From contig NZ_JAGTJJ010000045.1 in NCBI RefSeq assembly GCF_028435365.1, forward strand, positions 1-64,000: a DNA stretch of 64,000 nucleotides, in the 5' to 3' direction. The notes beneath the pieces were generated by a model. It did no database searches. It saw nothing but the letters and a program-made list of their open reading frames with translations, and was not told where the DNA came from. The position numbers were made by a program, and so were the translations under genes. Position 1 is the stretch's first letter, and every line of letters starts with the position of its first letter. Shown here in pieces: positions 16,679 through 25,296 of the stretch. The stretch comes from Polyangium jinanense (GTDB lineage: Bacteria; Myxococcota; Polyangia; Polyangiales; Polyangiaceae).

Positions 16679-17725
16679 CTACTCGAAGATATCGGGCTCC
16701 GGCTCGTACAAAAAGACCCTTGCGCGGGGCTCCGGCTCGACCGACGTCTGGCTCACCGCGACGGCTCCCGGCTGCGCCGGCGGCAGTTTTTCCTGGTTTT
16801 TCGGGGGAAACCACCGCCGCAGCCAGCGGCTCATGATCACGAACGTCCCGACCCCGCTGCGTCCGGGCCCCACCGGAATCGTGTACGTGGTGAACGTCTC
16901 CGTCGTCTCGCCGCGCAGGAGCAAAAATCCGCCCGCGACCTTCGTCTCCTTCGCTTCGAACCCGAGGAGCACCTCCGGCAAGACGAACACGACCCGCGTC
17001 TCGTCCCCCTGTTTGTCCTGGTATGCATTCACGCGGCCCGGCAGGATCGGCGCGGCCACGACACGCGCCCTGCGCGTCACGTGGAGGTCGGGCGTCCCTT
17101 CGAGGGTTCCTTCCACACGCTCCACGACGATCCCGTCGCCGTCGGCGCGATCGAAGGACAGATACGAAAGCAGCCCCGTGAGCAGGCTGCGCCCCTTGTC
17201 GGCCGGTTTGTCCTTGAAGCGCGCGAGCACCCGCCCGCTGCCCATGCCCTGGAACTCCGGCTCGGCGTAGAAAGGAGAGGGCCAGTCTTCCTTGCCGATC
17301 TTGAACTCGCCGCATTGCCCCGGTGGCATCAAGCGAATTTCGCCCACGGGCCCGTCGAGCCACGGAAAGGCCCTGCCATTCCCGTCCACGATGTGGAGCT
17401 GCCGCACGCCCGCGATCCCTGGACCGTCCTTCGGCGCTTCCTGCGCGTCCTCCTTCGGCAGGTCGGCGACACGCACCTCGAGCACCCGCACGACGCGGCG
17501 GATCCTCGCCTGATCGATCGAAGTTTGTCGGGAGCAACAGATCGGATCGTACTGGCAACACGCGGCCGCCTTCGGGGCCTTTGCCGGCTTCGTGGCGAGC
17601 GGAGGAGGCGCCTCCCAGCCCGGCGGCGGCGCTGGCTCGTCGGCCGCGCGCGCGGGCCCTCCCTGGGTGGAAAGCAGCACCGCCCCGAGCACGAACGAAG
17701 CCACGTTTCGCATTCCGAACCCCAT
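16679..17725 (-). CDS. secreted protein with an N-terminal CC-x5-CC motif
   Basis: 348 residues with a Sec signal (SFVLGAVLLSTQGGPARA, cleavage ARA-A), a Pro-rich linker, then CCQYDPICC (Cys56, 57, 63, 64), which could bind metal or form two disulfides. The rest is beta-rich (VRVLEVRVADL, RLMPPGQCGEF, VVERVEGTLEGTPDLHVTRRARVV). A positively charged C-terminal segment (MSRWLRRWF) ends in a FLYEPEPDIFE tail. The ATG overlaps the stop of the di-heme beta-propeller gene by one base (TGATG), so the two are coupled, and this protein is probably its partner. No known family. Confidence 0.75.
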   Translation of the reverse strand: MGFGMRNVASFVLGAVLLSTQGGPARAADEPAPPPGWEAPPPLATKPAKAPKAAACCQYDPICCSRQTSIDQARIRRVVRVLEVRVADLPKEDAQEAPKDGPGIAGVRQLHIVDGNGRAFPWLDGPVGEIRLMPPGQCGEFKIGKEDWPSPFYAEPEFQGMGSGRVLARFKDKPADKGRSLLTGLLSYLSFDRADGDGIVVERVEGTLEGTPDLHVTRRARVVAAPILPGRVNAYQDKQGDETRVVFVLPEVLLGFEAKETKVAGGFLLLRGETTETFTTYTIPVGPGRSGVGTFVIMSRWLRRWFPPKNQEKLPPAQPGAVAVSQTSVEPEPRARVFLYEPEPDIFE

Positions 17726-19698
17726 CACAACGTCTCCAGGTAGGCGAGCAGCGCCTTCTTGTCCGCGCCGCTCAGCGTGCCGGGGAACATGCGTTGATCC
17801 TTCGCCGAAAGCATCTCGTCGAGCGTCGAGTATCGCCCGTCGTGGTAATACGGCGCGGTCGCGCGCACGCCGAGCAGCGACGGCGTATCGAAATCGACGC
17901 GGCGTTCGCCTTTTTGCCCGCTGCCCACGTCATGTGACTTCCCGTCCGTGCCCCCGTCCTTGTGGCAGCCATTGCAGCCATAGGCCACGTAGACCTGCTT
18001 CCCGCGCTCCGCGAGGTCCGGTTCCTTCGGCTTCGTTTGCGGCGGCGGCGGCAGCGACGACACGTACGCGAGCAGCGCCTCGTGATCCTCCTCCGAATGC
18101 GGGGAGAGTCCGGTCCCGCCGAGCCGCGTGAACGTCTCGTTCAAGTGGTCGCGCACCGCCCCGTGCTCCCCGAACCATCCATAAGGCCCCGTGCCCGCGA
18201 TGCGCCCCGCGAGCATCGGCGTTTGCCGGAGCCCGTCGGGGCTCGTCCACGCGAGCCCGTCCTCGCGCCCCTCCGGATGACAGCTCGCGCAGCCGCGGCC
18301 CATGCCGAGCCGCGCGTCCCGCGTCGTATGAAACAGCCGCCGACCTCGCTCGATCTTCGGGTCCCGCGTCACGCCCGATCGACGCCAGAGCGGCACGCTC
18401 GTCACGCCGAACGATTCACGCTCGATACGCGAGAGCGCTCGATCCATCTCCGACCAGACGAAGACTCGTTTTCCCTCGTCGGAGAGCACGAGCGAGCTCG
18501 GCCCCGCGGGCAGCGCGATCCGCCGCCGCTCCGCGACGCTCGGATCCCCGACCCACGGATCCATCTCGATCACCGCGTCGATGTCGAGGCACGCGACGAA
18601 CAGGCCATTTTCGTCCGCTGCCGCGCTCCGCGGCAAGATGCAATCCTGCCCGAACGCCGCGTTGAACACGCCCGCCACGTGGTTCGTGATCGATCGCTTC
18701 GTGCCCGGATCCACCACGCTCACGAGCTGCGCCATCGTCCGCGGCCCCTGGCCGGACCCGCCGTATCCGATCGTCATACCGACAGCCGGCGCGCCTGGAT
18801 CCACGCTCGTGTGCGGCGCGAAGATCCGGAGCGCGTCACGCGTCCCGTCGCTGCGCATCCCGATCACGCGCGCGAGCGCATATCCTTGCGAGGCCGCGCG
18901 AGGTGTTTTGTCGTCGAACGTTCCATCCGCGCCCACGCGCCGCCCCGCGTGCAGCGAGATCGACTCGGGCGCCTTTGCCGCGTCTTTGAGGTCCACCACC
19001 GACACGACGCCCCCCACGGCGTGCGTGACGAACGCCGTCCCGCCTGCGTTCGCCACGATCACCGCGCGTGGCTCGCGGGGCAGCGGCACCACATGCGAAA
19101 CCGCGAGATCGGCCGTCGCGAGCACCGTGAGCGTCCCGCCGAACCCGCTCGTCACGAGCAGCGATCCGCCCTCCTCCGCGAACGCCCACGGCTCGGCCGC
19201 CACGTCCACCGCGCACCGCTCCTCGAAGGGTTTTGCGAGCGCCTCGTCGGCGGGTTCGAGCAAAAGCACGCGCGACGTGTCGCGCAGGCCCACGGCGACG
19301 AGGCCTCCTTCGAGCGCGACCACGTGCCCCGGCCGGCCTTCGAGCGGCGTCACGGACACCTGTCGCATCGAGCCCGTGTCCACCACGTGGAGCGCCCGCT
19401 CGTCGTGATCCGCGACGAGCGCGAGCGTCTTGTCTCCTGCGCGCACGAGCGTCACCGCCGAGCTCGCGCCGCCGGCCGCCGCGCGCTCGAAGCGCCGCGG
19501 GGAACGCGCCGCGCAACGCGGCGGTCCGCTCGACGCAACCGGGGCCACGGACGCAGCCAACGTCGCGGATGCGCTCGGCGCGACGCCGACGTTCTCGCCA
19601 CTACGATCTTTGGAGGTGCAACTACTACTTCCGACGAGCCCGAGCGAGGCGAGAAACGCGACAAGCGCCGCGGGGTTCCAGGGAAAGTGACGGTTCAT
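17725..19698 (-). CDS. YVTN-type beta-propeller protein with two CxxCH motifs (MauG/cytochrome c peroxidase-like end)
   Basis: 657 residues. A signal peptide with a GSSSC lipobox-like end is followed by repeated beta-propeller blades (TLALVADHDERALHVVDTGSMRQVSV, GGTLTVLATADLAVSHVVPLP, GGVVSVVDLKDA). The C-terminal 200 residues carry CASCH and CNGCH, with GRIAGTGPYGWFGEHGAVRDHLNETFTRLGG and APYYHDGRYSTLDEML, as in di-heme cytochrome c peroxidase/MauG-like proteins. It is probably a periplasmic heme enzyme or electron carrier. The start ATG 19698 precedes the signal peptide. It is coupled to the downstream 16679 gene. Confidence 0.85.
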   Translation of the reverse strand: MNRHFPWNPAALVAFLASLGLVGSSSCTSKDRSGENVGVAPSASATLAASVAPVASSGPPRCAARSPRRFERAAAGGASSAVTLVRAGDKTLALVADHDERALHVVDTGSMRQVSVTPLEGRPGHVVALEGGLVAVGLRDTSRVLLLEPADEALAKPFEERCAVDVAAEPWAFAEEGGSLLVTSGFGGTLTVLATADLAVSHVVPLPREPRAVIVANAGGTAFVTHAVGGVVSVVDLKDAAKAPESISLHAGRRVGADGTFDDKTPRAASQGYALARVIGMRSDGTRDALRIFAPHTSVDPGAPAVGMTIGYGGSGQGPRTMAQLVSVVDPGTKRSITNHVAGVFNAAFGQDCILPRSAAADENGLFVACLDIDAVIEMDPWVGDPSVAERRRIALPAGPSSLVLSDEGKRVFVWSEMDRALSRIERESFGVTSVPLWRRSGVTRDPKIERGRRLFHTTRDARLGMGRGCASCHPEGREDGLAWTSPDGLRQTPMLAGRIAGTGPYGWFGEHGAVRDHLNETFTRLGGTGLSPHSEEDHEALLAYVSSLPPPPQTKPKEPDLAERGKQVYVAYGCNGCHKDGGTDGKSHDVGSGQKGERRVDFDTPSLLGVRATAPYYHDGRYSTLDEMLSAKDQRMFPGTLSGADKKALLAYLETL

Positions 19699-19814
19699 CT
19701 CGATCGCGGCCTTTCGTGTCCGCGTGACCAGCGAGATTTTTTCGCGCTGCCTCCCTTGTGCGTCAAGGACCACGCGCGAAACCCTCTTGGGGCGAGCGCG
19801 TCCCCTCTGCTAGG

Positions 19815-20159
19815 ATGCTCCTCGTGACGACGCCGAACGACGTGATGGACGACGCCCCGAGCACGCGGCGGGTCCTCCCCGATACGCTGGAGCGCGAGCG
19901 GGCCGAGCGCACTTCCCAGAGCGCGCCCGCCCCACGCGGCGCTCTCTACGAGATCGTCATATCGTACAAGGAGCCGACCTTCGCCGAGCACGCGGGCCAG
20001 GAGGCCCGGACCTTCCGCGGCACGTTCCGTATCGAGGCCGCCGACGAAGACGACGCGCGTGTCCGCGCCGTCGCCGAGTTCCGCCGGATCCAGGCGAGCT
20101 CGTCCGTGGGCTGGTCGCGCGAAATCGTCGACGTCACCTGTCGCCGCGCCGACCCCTGA
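19815..20159 (+). CDS. hypothetical small protein
   Basis: 114 residues from ATG 19815 (a GTG at 19824 is an alternative). The N-terminal 40 residues are disordered; then LYEIVISYKEPTFAEHAGQEARTFRGTFRIEAADEDDARVRAVAEFRRIQASSSVGWSREIVDVTC forms strand-helix-strand. No family recognised and no signal peptide. It is divergent from the beta-propeller gene with about 115 bases between starts. Codon use is typical of the window, so it is probably real. Confidence 0.6.
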   Translation: MLLVTTPNDVMDDAPSTRRVLPDTLERERAERTSQSAPAPRGALYEIVISYKEPTFAEHAGQEARTFRGTFRIEAADEDDARVRAVAEFRRIQASSSVGWSREIVDVTCRRADP

Positions 20160-20277
20160 GCCTCGCGCGCCGGGCGACGCGCGGGATGTATACACCCCGT
20201 GCGACTCCCGATATGCTCCTCCGAGCAAGCCCGGCGCAGTCGAAAACACCTCGCGCGGGGCCGCACGGCGCGACGTC

Positions 20278-21354
20278 ATGCGAACCCTCCTCCGCGGCCT
20301 CACGGCGCTCCTCCTGCTCTCGCTCTCCCTGCCCGCGCGCGCCGACGTCGCCGACGAGCCGCGTCGAAAGGACGACGCGCCGGAGGCCTCGGACAAACCT
20401 GCCCTGGACAAACCTGCCCCGGACAAACCTGCGGAGACGAAGCCCGCGGAAGCGCCCGCGCCGCCCGACGAGCGCCGCCCACGATCGCTGGACCTCAGCG
20501 TCTTCTACGTCCCGTGGGGTATGCACTACACCCGCTCGGCCATCGGCGCGACGCTTGGATACAAAATTCCGCTCGTGCAAAAGAAAGGGGTCCTGTGGGA
20601 TTCGACGAACGTCACGGTCGGCGTGCGTGACGTGTACGGCTTCGTCAACAACACCGTCGGGCCTTTCATCGACATCACGCCGATTGCCTTCTTCCGGCTC
20701 CAGGTCCAGGGTGCCTTCGATTATTTCATCAAGGAGCCGTTCAACGGCGGCATGCGCGTCATGACCCCGCTCGGCCGCGAGCGCCTCGCCGCGGGGCAGA
20801 TCCGGCGCGGTCGCCTCACGGCCGTCGACTGGGTCAACCAGGAGGACGGCGAGGGAATGGATAACCCGGCCCATTTCCGCCCCGCCATCAATCACGGAGG
20901 CTTCCGTCTCCGCGTCCTCCCTACCCTGCAAGGCAAGGTCGGGCCGATCGCCTTTCAATACAATTTCACGGGCGACTGGAATTACTACACCGCCCCGGGC
21001 GCGGACGCGGACGACGTTTATCACGACAATTTCACGTTCACCTTACGCAAGCTCCAGGATTTCAGCCACGCGCACGAGGTCCTCGTGGCGTACACGGCCC
21101 CCGTCCCCAAGCCCGGCGAGCTCATGCTCGGCTTGAGTGGTCGGTATCAGCGCGTGCTCGGCACGGGCCTCGAGCAGCTCACGCTGCATGCGGTCGCCTT
21201 CGGTCGATGGCCGAAGAAGTTCCTCTCGGATCGCATGTCGCCTTTTGCCATCGCGCAGCTCGGCACGAATCTCATCGACCCGATGTGGCAATACGCCTTC
21301 TCCTGGATCCTCGTCGTGGGCGCCGATTTCAACTTGCACAAATCGAAGACCTGA
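20278..21354 (+). CDS. outer-membrane beta-barrel protein with a DKPA-repeat linker
   Basis: 358 residues from ATG 20278. The signal peptide (LLRGLTALLLLSLSLPARA, cleavage ARA-D) is followed by a charged linker with three copies of DKPA (residues about 39-52) and Pro/Ala, then strands rich in aromatics (LDLSVFYVPWGMHYTR, VQGAFDYFIKEPF, AIAQLGTNLIDPMWQYAFSWILVVGADFNLH). The end, ADFNLHKSKT, has an aromatic strand but no terminal Phe. It resembles a barrel protein with a periplasmic Pro-rich stalk. Function unknown. Confidence 0.7.
   Translation: MRTLLRGLTALLLLSLSLPARADVADEPRRKDDAPEASDKPALDKPAPDKPAETKPAEAPAPPDERRPRSLDLSVFYVPWGMHYTRSAIGATLGYKIPLVQKKGVLWDSTNVTVGVRDVYGFVNNTVGPFIDITPIAFFRLQVQGAFDYFIKEPFNGGMRVMTPLGRERLAAGQIRRGRLTAVDWVNQEDGEGMDNPAHFRPAINHGGFRLRVLPTLQGKVGPIAFQYNFTGDWNYYTAPGADADDVYHDNFTFTLRKLQDFSHAHEVLVAYTAPVPKPGELMLGLSGRYQRVLGTGLEQLTLHAVAFGRWPKKFLSDRMSPFAIAQLGTNLIDPMWQYAFSWILVVGADFNLHKSKT
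20391..20434 (+). repeat. three 15-bp units encoding DKPA(L/P)
   Basis: Three near-identical units that begin GGACAAACCTGCC at 20391, 20406 and 20421. They encode the Asp-Lys-Pro-Ala repeats in the linker of the barrel protein. The unit is a multiple of three, so copy-number change keeps the frame. Confidence 0.85.
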
Positions 21355-21379
21355 GCCGCAACTCGGGCCTGGCGCGCGC

Positions 21380-22549
21380 ATGAGAGACACAGCCAACCTC
21401 CGGTCCAGGTTCCACGCCCGCTTTGGCGCCCGAACTCCCGCGCCCCGGGCATTCTTCGCCCCCGGCCGCGTCAACCTCATCGGCGAGCATACTGATTACA
21501 ACGACGGGTTCGTCCTGCCGGTCGCCCTCGAGCTCGGCATCACCCTCATCGCCGCGCCCCGCGACGATCGCCGCATTCGTGTGTACAGCCAGGATCTCGA
21601 CCAGACCGCCGAGATCGACCTCGATCGGCCGGGGACCGGAAACTCCGGCCAGTGGGTCGATTACATCGAAGGCGTCGCGCACATGGTCGATGCGAGGATC
21701 CAGCGGATCCGCGGCGCGGATCTCCTCGTCGCGGGCGACGTACCGTGGGGCGCAGGTCTCTCGTCGTCGGCGGCGCTCGAAATCGGGACCGGTTTTGCCT
21801 TGCTCTCGCTTGCGGGCGCGACGGTCGACCGCGTGGCCCTCGCCCTCGCCGGTCAAGCCGCCGAGCATACCTTCGTGGGCACGCGGTGCGGCATCATGGA
21901 CCAGCGCGTCTCCGCGTGCGCTCGCGCGGGATCGGCGTTGCTCGTCGATTGCCGGTCGCTCGCGGCCGAGGCCGTCCCCTTGCCCAGCGGCCCCGTCGCG
22001 ATCCTCGTCACCGATACCCGCAAAAAACACGCCCTCGCCACGTCTGAGTACAACACGCGCCGCGCCGAATGCGAGCGCGGCGTCGCGCTCCTCCAGAGCG
22101 CCCTGCCCGATATCCGCGCTCTCCGCGACGTCACGGAAGCGGCCTTCGCGGAACACGCCTCGCTCCTCCCCGAGCCCATTCTCCGCCGCGTGCGTCACGT
22201 CGTCACCGAGAATGCCCGCACGCAATCCGCCGCGGACGCGCTCCGCCTCGGCGACATCGCGGCCGTCGGCGCCTCGTTCCTCGCGTCGCACCGATCCTTG
22301 CAGCATGACTACGAGGTGAGCTGTCCGGAGCTCGACGCGCTCGTCGACCTCGCCGTCGCCCAGCCGGGCGTTTACGGCGCTCGCATGACCGGCGGCGGGT
22401 TCGGCGGTTCGACCGTGTCCCTCGTCGACGAATCCGCGCTCGACGCGGTCATGGCCGCGGTCCGTGACGCCTACCAGCGCCGCTTCGGCGTCGAGCCCAG
22501 TTTCCTCGTCACGCGCGGCGGGGCTGGCGCGCGCGAGCTCGACGGGTGA
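21380..22549 (+). CDS. galK: galactokinase
   Basis: 389 residues. GRVNLIGEHTDYNDGFVLP (about 29-47) is the galactokinase signature, PWGAGLSSSAALE (about residue 121-134) the GHMP ATP-binding motif 2, and GARMTGGGFGGSTVSLV (about 336-352) motif 3. It phosphorylates galactose at C1 in the Leloir pathway in the cytoplasm. ATG 21380 lies 25 bases after the upstream stop. A GH1 glycosidase and galE lie nearby, but galT is not in the window, so the pathway is only partly present here. Confidence 0.95.
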   Translation: MRDTANLRSRFHARFGARTPAPRAFFAPGRVNLIGEHTDYNDGFVLPVALELGITLIAAPRDDRRIRVYSQDLDQTAEIDLDRPGTGNSGQWVDYIEGVAHMVDARIQRIRGADLLVAGDVPWGAGLSSSAALEIGTGFALLSLAGATVDRVALALAGQAAEHTFVGTRCGIMDQRVSACARAGSALLVDCRSLAAEAVPLPSGPVAILVTDTRKKHALATSEYNTRRAECERGVALLQSALPDIRALRDVTEAAFAEHASLLPEPILRRVRHVVTENARTQSAADALRLGDIAAVGASFLASHRSLQHDYEVSCPELDALVDLAVAQPGVYGARMTGGGFGGSTVSLVDESALDAVMAAVRDAYQRRFGVEPSFLVTRGGAGARELDG

Positions 22550-22576
22550 TCAATCGTAATCCCATCCCCGTCGCTC

Positions 22577-22582
22577 TTGACA
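22577..22582 (+). promoter_or_regulatory. TTGACA -35-like element upstream of the H1-like micro-gene
   Basis: TTGACA is a perfect -35 box 45 bases before the ATG of the 54-residue Lys-rich gene; the -10 region around 22600 is weak (TCCGCT). A very strong ribosome-binding site AAGGAGGG (22614-22621) follows five bases before the ATG, so translation should be efficient. Confidence 0.35.
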
Positions 22583-22626
22583 GTCTCCCGGATTTCCGCT
22601 CCGCTCGTGAATGAAGGAGGGACGTC

Positions 22627-22791
22627 ATGGCGACCAAAAAAACCACCAAGACCGCAGCAGGCGCGAAGGGTGGGAAATCGGCTGGCAAGACGACTACGAA
22701 GGGCACGGCTTCCAAGGACAAGACGGGCCCCCGAAAAGCCTCCGTGGGCGGCGGCGGCGGCAGCACGAAAGGCAACGGCTCGGCTGGCTGA
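22627..22791 (+). CDS. 54-residue Lys/Thr/Gly-rich histone-H1-like protein
   Basis: Reading from ATG 22627 gives 54 residues starting MATKKTTKTAAGAKGGKSAGK and ending in a Gly-rich tail, with about 12 Lys and almost no hydrophobic residues. It is intrinsically disordered and basic, like bacterial H1-type nucleoid proteins. The ribosome-binding site AAGGAGGG is near perfect. It lies between galK and the GH1 glycosidase gene on the same strand but is probably transcribed on its own from the TTGACA-containing region. A DNA-binding role is inferred from composition only. Confidence 0.65.
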   Translation: MATKKTTKTAAGAKGGKSAGKTTTKGTASKDKTGPRKASVGGGGGSTKGNGSAG

Positions 22792-22857
22792 GCCGACGGG
22801 CCCCTTGCAAAGGACCTTCCCGTCCGCGGACCGCCGGCTTATAAAGCCGCCGGCCTC

Positions 22858-24267
22858 ATGAAGCTCGCCCGCCTCGCTCGCGCCGCGCTCACGAAAGATC
22901 CGCACCCGCCCCCGTGCATCCTCGGCGCGGAGGACGCGCTTTCCTCGCTGCGCTCGGCCTTGCCTGCGCGGTTTTTGCTCGGCACGGCCACGGCCTCGCA
23001 CCAGATCGAGGGCGGTCTCGACAACGACTGGACCGACTGGGAGCGGGGAGCATTTCGTGACGGCGAGCCCCATGTCAAGGACCGCACGGTCTCGGGCGCC
23101 GCGTGTGATTCGTGGAATCGCATCGAAGAGGACATCACCCTCCTACGCCGGCTCGGCGCGAATGCGTATCGATTCAGCGTCGAATGGAGCCGCCTCGAGC
23201 CCACGGAAGGCGCCTGGAACGAGGAGGCCGCGGATCGATACCTCGCCTGGGCGCTCGCCCTCCGCGCGGCCGGAATCGAGCCGATGGTCACGCTCCACCA
23301 TTTCACCTTGCCACGCTGGGTCGCGACGCAGGGCGGATGGATGAAGGATCGGACGATCGAGCTCCTCGCGGCATTCTCGCGCAGGGTCGCGAAAAAACTC
23401 GGATCGGCGGTCGATCTCTGGTGCACGATCAACGAGCCCAACGTGCTCGCGACGATGTCGTACGTGAAGGGGGTCTTTCCTCCCGGGCTCACGGATTCAC
23501 GAATCGCCGCGCAGGTGCTGGCCCGTATGCTCAAGGCCCACGCGCGCATGACCGAGGCGATCCGCGAGGTGGATACCACAGACGCGGACGGCGACGGGCA
23601 CGCCACGCGGATCGGCGTCGCGCACCACGTCCGGATCTTCCAGCCGGCGACGCGCTCTCCGCTCGATCGGCTGATCGCCGGCTTCACGGACCATTTCTTC
23701 AACGCGGCCATCGCGTCCGCGCCGTTCACGGGCCGCATCGAGCTCGGTATCCCGGGCGTCGTCGACATCGACGAAGCGGTCCCGGGCCTGCTCGGCTCCT
23801 TCGATTACATGGGCATCAATTACTACGGCCGCGACCACGTGCGGGCCGACCTCAGGGATCCTTCGCTCTCCAAGCAATACGTCCCCGCCGATCGGCCCGT
23901 CAGCGACCTCGGCTGGGACATCTACCCGGAGGGCCTCTACCAGGTGCTCAAGCGGTATGGCGCGCTCGGCTTGCCGGTGTACGTCACGGAGAACGGCATC
24001 GCGGACAAGGGCGGCAAGGTCCGCCCCTCGTTCCTGCGCTCCCATTTCGAGGCGCTCGTGCGCGCCGCGCGCGAGGGCGTCGATGTGCGGGGGTATTTCC
24101 ACTGGTCGCTCCTCGACAACTTCGAATGGGCCGAGGGCTACGAGCCCCGCTTCGGCCTCTTCCGTGTCGACTTCGATAGCCCCGACAAACGCCGCACGCC
24201 CACGCCCGCGGTCGAGACGTTCCAGGACATCGCGCGCGGGCTCGGGCTCCGGCCCGAAGCCGGTTAG
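22858..24267 (+). CDS. GH1 family beta-glycosidase (beta-glucosidase/galactosidase)
   Basis: 469 residues. FLLGTATASHQIEG (about 39-52) and the acid/base TINEPN with Glu193, then YVTENG with the nucleophile Glu378, give a complete GH1 active site; FSVEWSRLEP and YFHWSLLDNFEWAEGYEPRFGLF are further family motifs. No signal peptide is evident, so it is cytoplasmic or released by other means. The enzyme hydrolyses terminal beta-linked glucose or galactose, and with galK and galE next to it galactosides are a likely substrate (inference). Confidence 0.93.
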   Translation: MKLARLARAALTKDPHPPPCILGAEDALSSLRSALPARFLLGTATASHQIEGGLDNDWTDWERGAFRDGEPHVKDRTVSGAACDSWNRIEEDITLLRRLGANAYRFSVEWSRLEPTEGAWNEEAADRYLAWALALRAAGIEPMVTLHHFTLPRWVATQGGWMKDRTIELLAAFSRRVAKKLGSAVDLWCTINEPNVLATMSYVKGVFPPGLTDSRIAAQVLARMLKAHARMTEAIREVDTTDADGDGHATRIGVAHHVRIFQPATRSPLDRLIAGFTDHFFNAAIASAPFTGRIELGIPGVVDIDEAVPGLLGSFDYMGINYYGRDHVRADLRDPSLSKQYVPADRPVSDLGWDIYPEGLYQVLKRYGALGLPVYVTENGIADKGGKVRPSFLRSHFEALVRAAREGVDVRGYFHWSLLDNFEWAEGYEPRFGLFRVDFDSPDKRRTPTPAVETFQDIARGLGLRPEAG

Positions 24268-24281
24268 GAAACGCCGAAACG

Positions 24282-25280
24282 TCAGCCGTGTTTCTTCTGA
24301 TGCCACGCCCATGCATGGGCGATGATCGTTTCGAGATCCGGGAACCGCGGGGACCAGCCGAGCAGCTTGCGCGCGCGCTCGCTCGATCCGACGAGCGCCG
24401 GTGAATCCCCAGGCCTGCGCTCGGCCTTCTCCACGGCGATCGCGCGGCCCGTGACGCGTGTCGCCGCCGCGATGACCTCCTTCACGGAAAAACCACGCCC
24501 ATTGCCCAGATTCACGACCGTGCTCGCCCCGCCGCCGAGAAGATAATCGACCCCGAGGACGTGCGCGTCCGCCAGATCCGATACGTGGATGTAATCACGG
24601 AGGCACGTTCCATCCGGCGTGTCGTAATCTTCGCCGAAGATCCGGATCGACGGACGTTTGCCGAGGGCCACGGAAAGGACGAGCGGAATCAGGTGCGTCT
24701 CGGGGTCGTGATCCTCGCCGAGGAGGCCGCTCGGATGCGCGCCGGCAGCATTGAAATAACGAAAGCTCACGGACCTGAGGCCCCACGCAGTCTCGCACTC
24801 CGCGAGGATTTTCTCCACGACGAGCTTGGACCGGCCATACGGGTTCAGCGGGTTCTGCGGGTGATCCTCGGGAATCGGAATGACCTCTGGCACGCCGTAC
24901 GTCGCGCACGTCGAGGAGAAGACGAACTTCGAGACGCCGGCCGCCTGCATGGCCTGGAGCAAGGTGACCGTGCCGTGAACGTTGTTCTCGTAATACGCGA
25001 GCGGATTCGCGACGGACTCGCCGACCTCGATGAACGCCGCGAAATGCATGACGGCGTCGATCCGTTCGCGCGAAAAGATCGCGTCGAGCGCGGCGCGGTC
25101 CCGCGTATCGGCCTGGATGACGGGCGCACCGAGCGCTCGCTCGATCGGCTCGCGGTGGCCTTTGCTCAGGTTGTCGAGCACGAGGGGCCGGTGGCCGCGC
25201 TCCGCGAGGGCGAGGGCCGCGTGCGAGCCGATGTACCCGGCGCCGCCGGTGACGAGAATGGTCCTCTGTTCGGTGGTCAT
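24282..25280 (-). CDS. galE: UDP-glucose 4-epimerase
   Basis: 332 residues. TGGAGYIGSH (11-20) is the NAD-binding Rossmann motif, SSTCATYG (about 122-129) supplies the catalytic Ser/Thr, and YGRSK (Tyr148, Lys152) the catalytic pair of the SDR extended family; RYFNAAGAHPSG and LRDYIHVSDLADAH are GalE-specific. It interconverts UDP-glucose and UDP-galactose, feeding both galactose use and polysaccharide synthesis. It is convergent with the GH1 gene (14 bases between the stops) and sits in front of gltS on the same strand with a gap of 16 bases. Confidence 0.95.
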   Translation of the reverse strand: MTTEQRTILVTGGAGYIGSHAALALAERGHRPLVLDNLSKGHREPIERALGAPVIQADTRDRAALDAIFSRERIDAVMHFAAFIEVGESVANPLAYYENNVHGTVTLLQAMQAAGVSKFVFSSTCATYGVPEVIPIPEDHPQNPLNPYGRSKLVVEKILAECETAWGLRSVSFRYFNAAGAHPSGLLGEDHDPETHLIPLVLSVALGKRPSIRIFGEDYDTPDGTCLRDYIHVSDLADAHVLGVDYLLGGGASTVVNLGNGRGFSVKEVIAAATRVTGRAIAVEKAERRPGDSPALVGSSERARKLLGWSPRFPDLETIIAHAWAWHQKKHG

Positions 25281-25296
25281 GGGATTCGGCGCGCGC

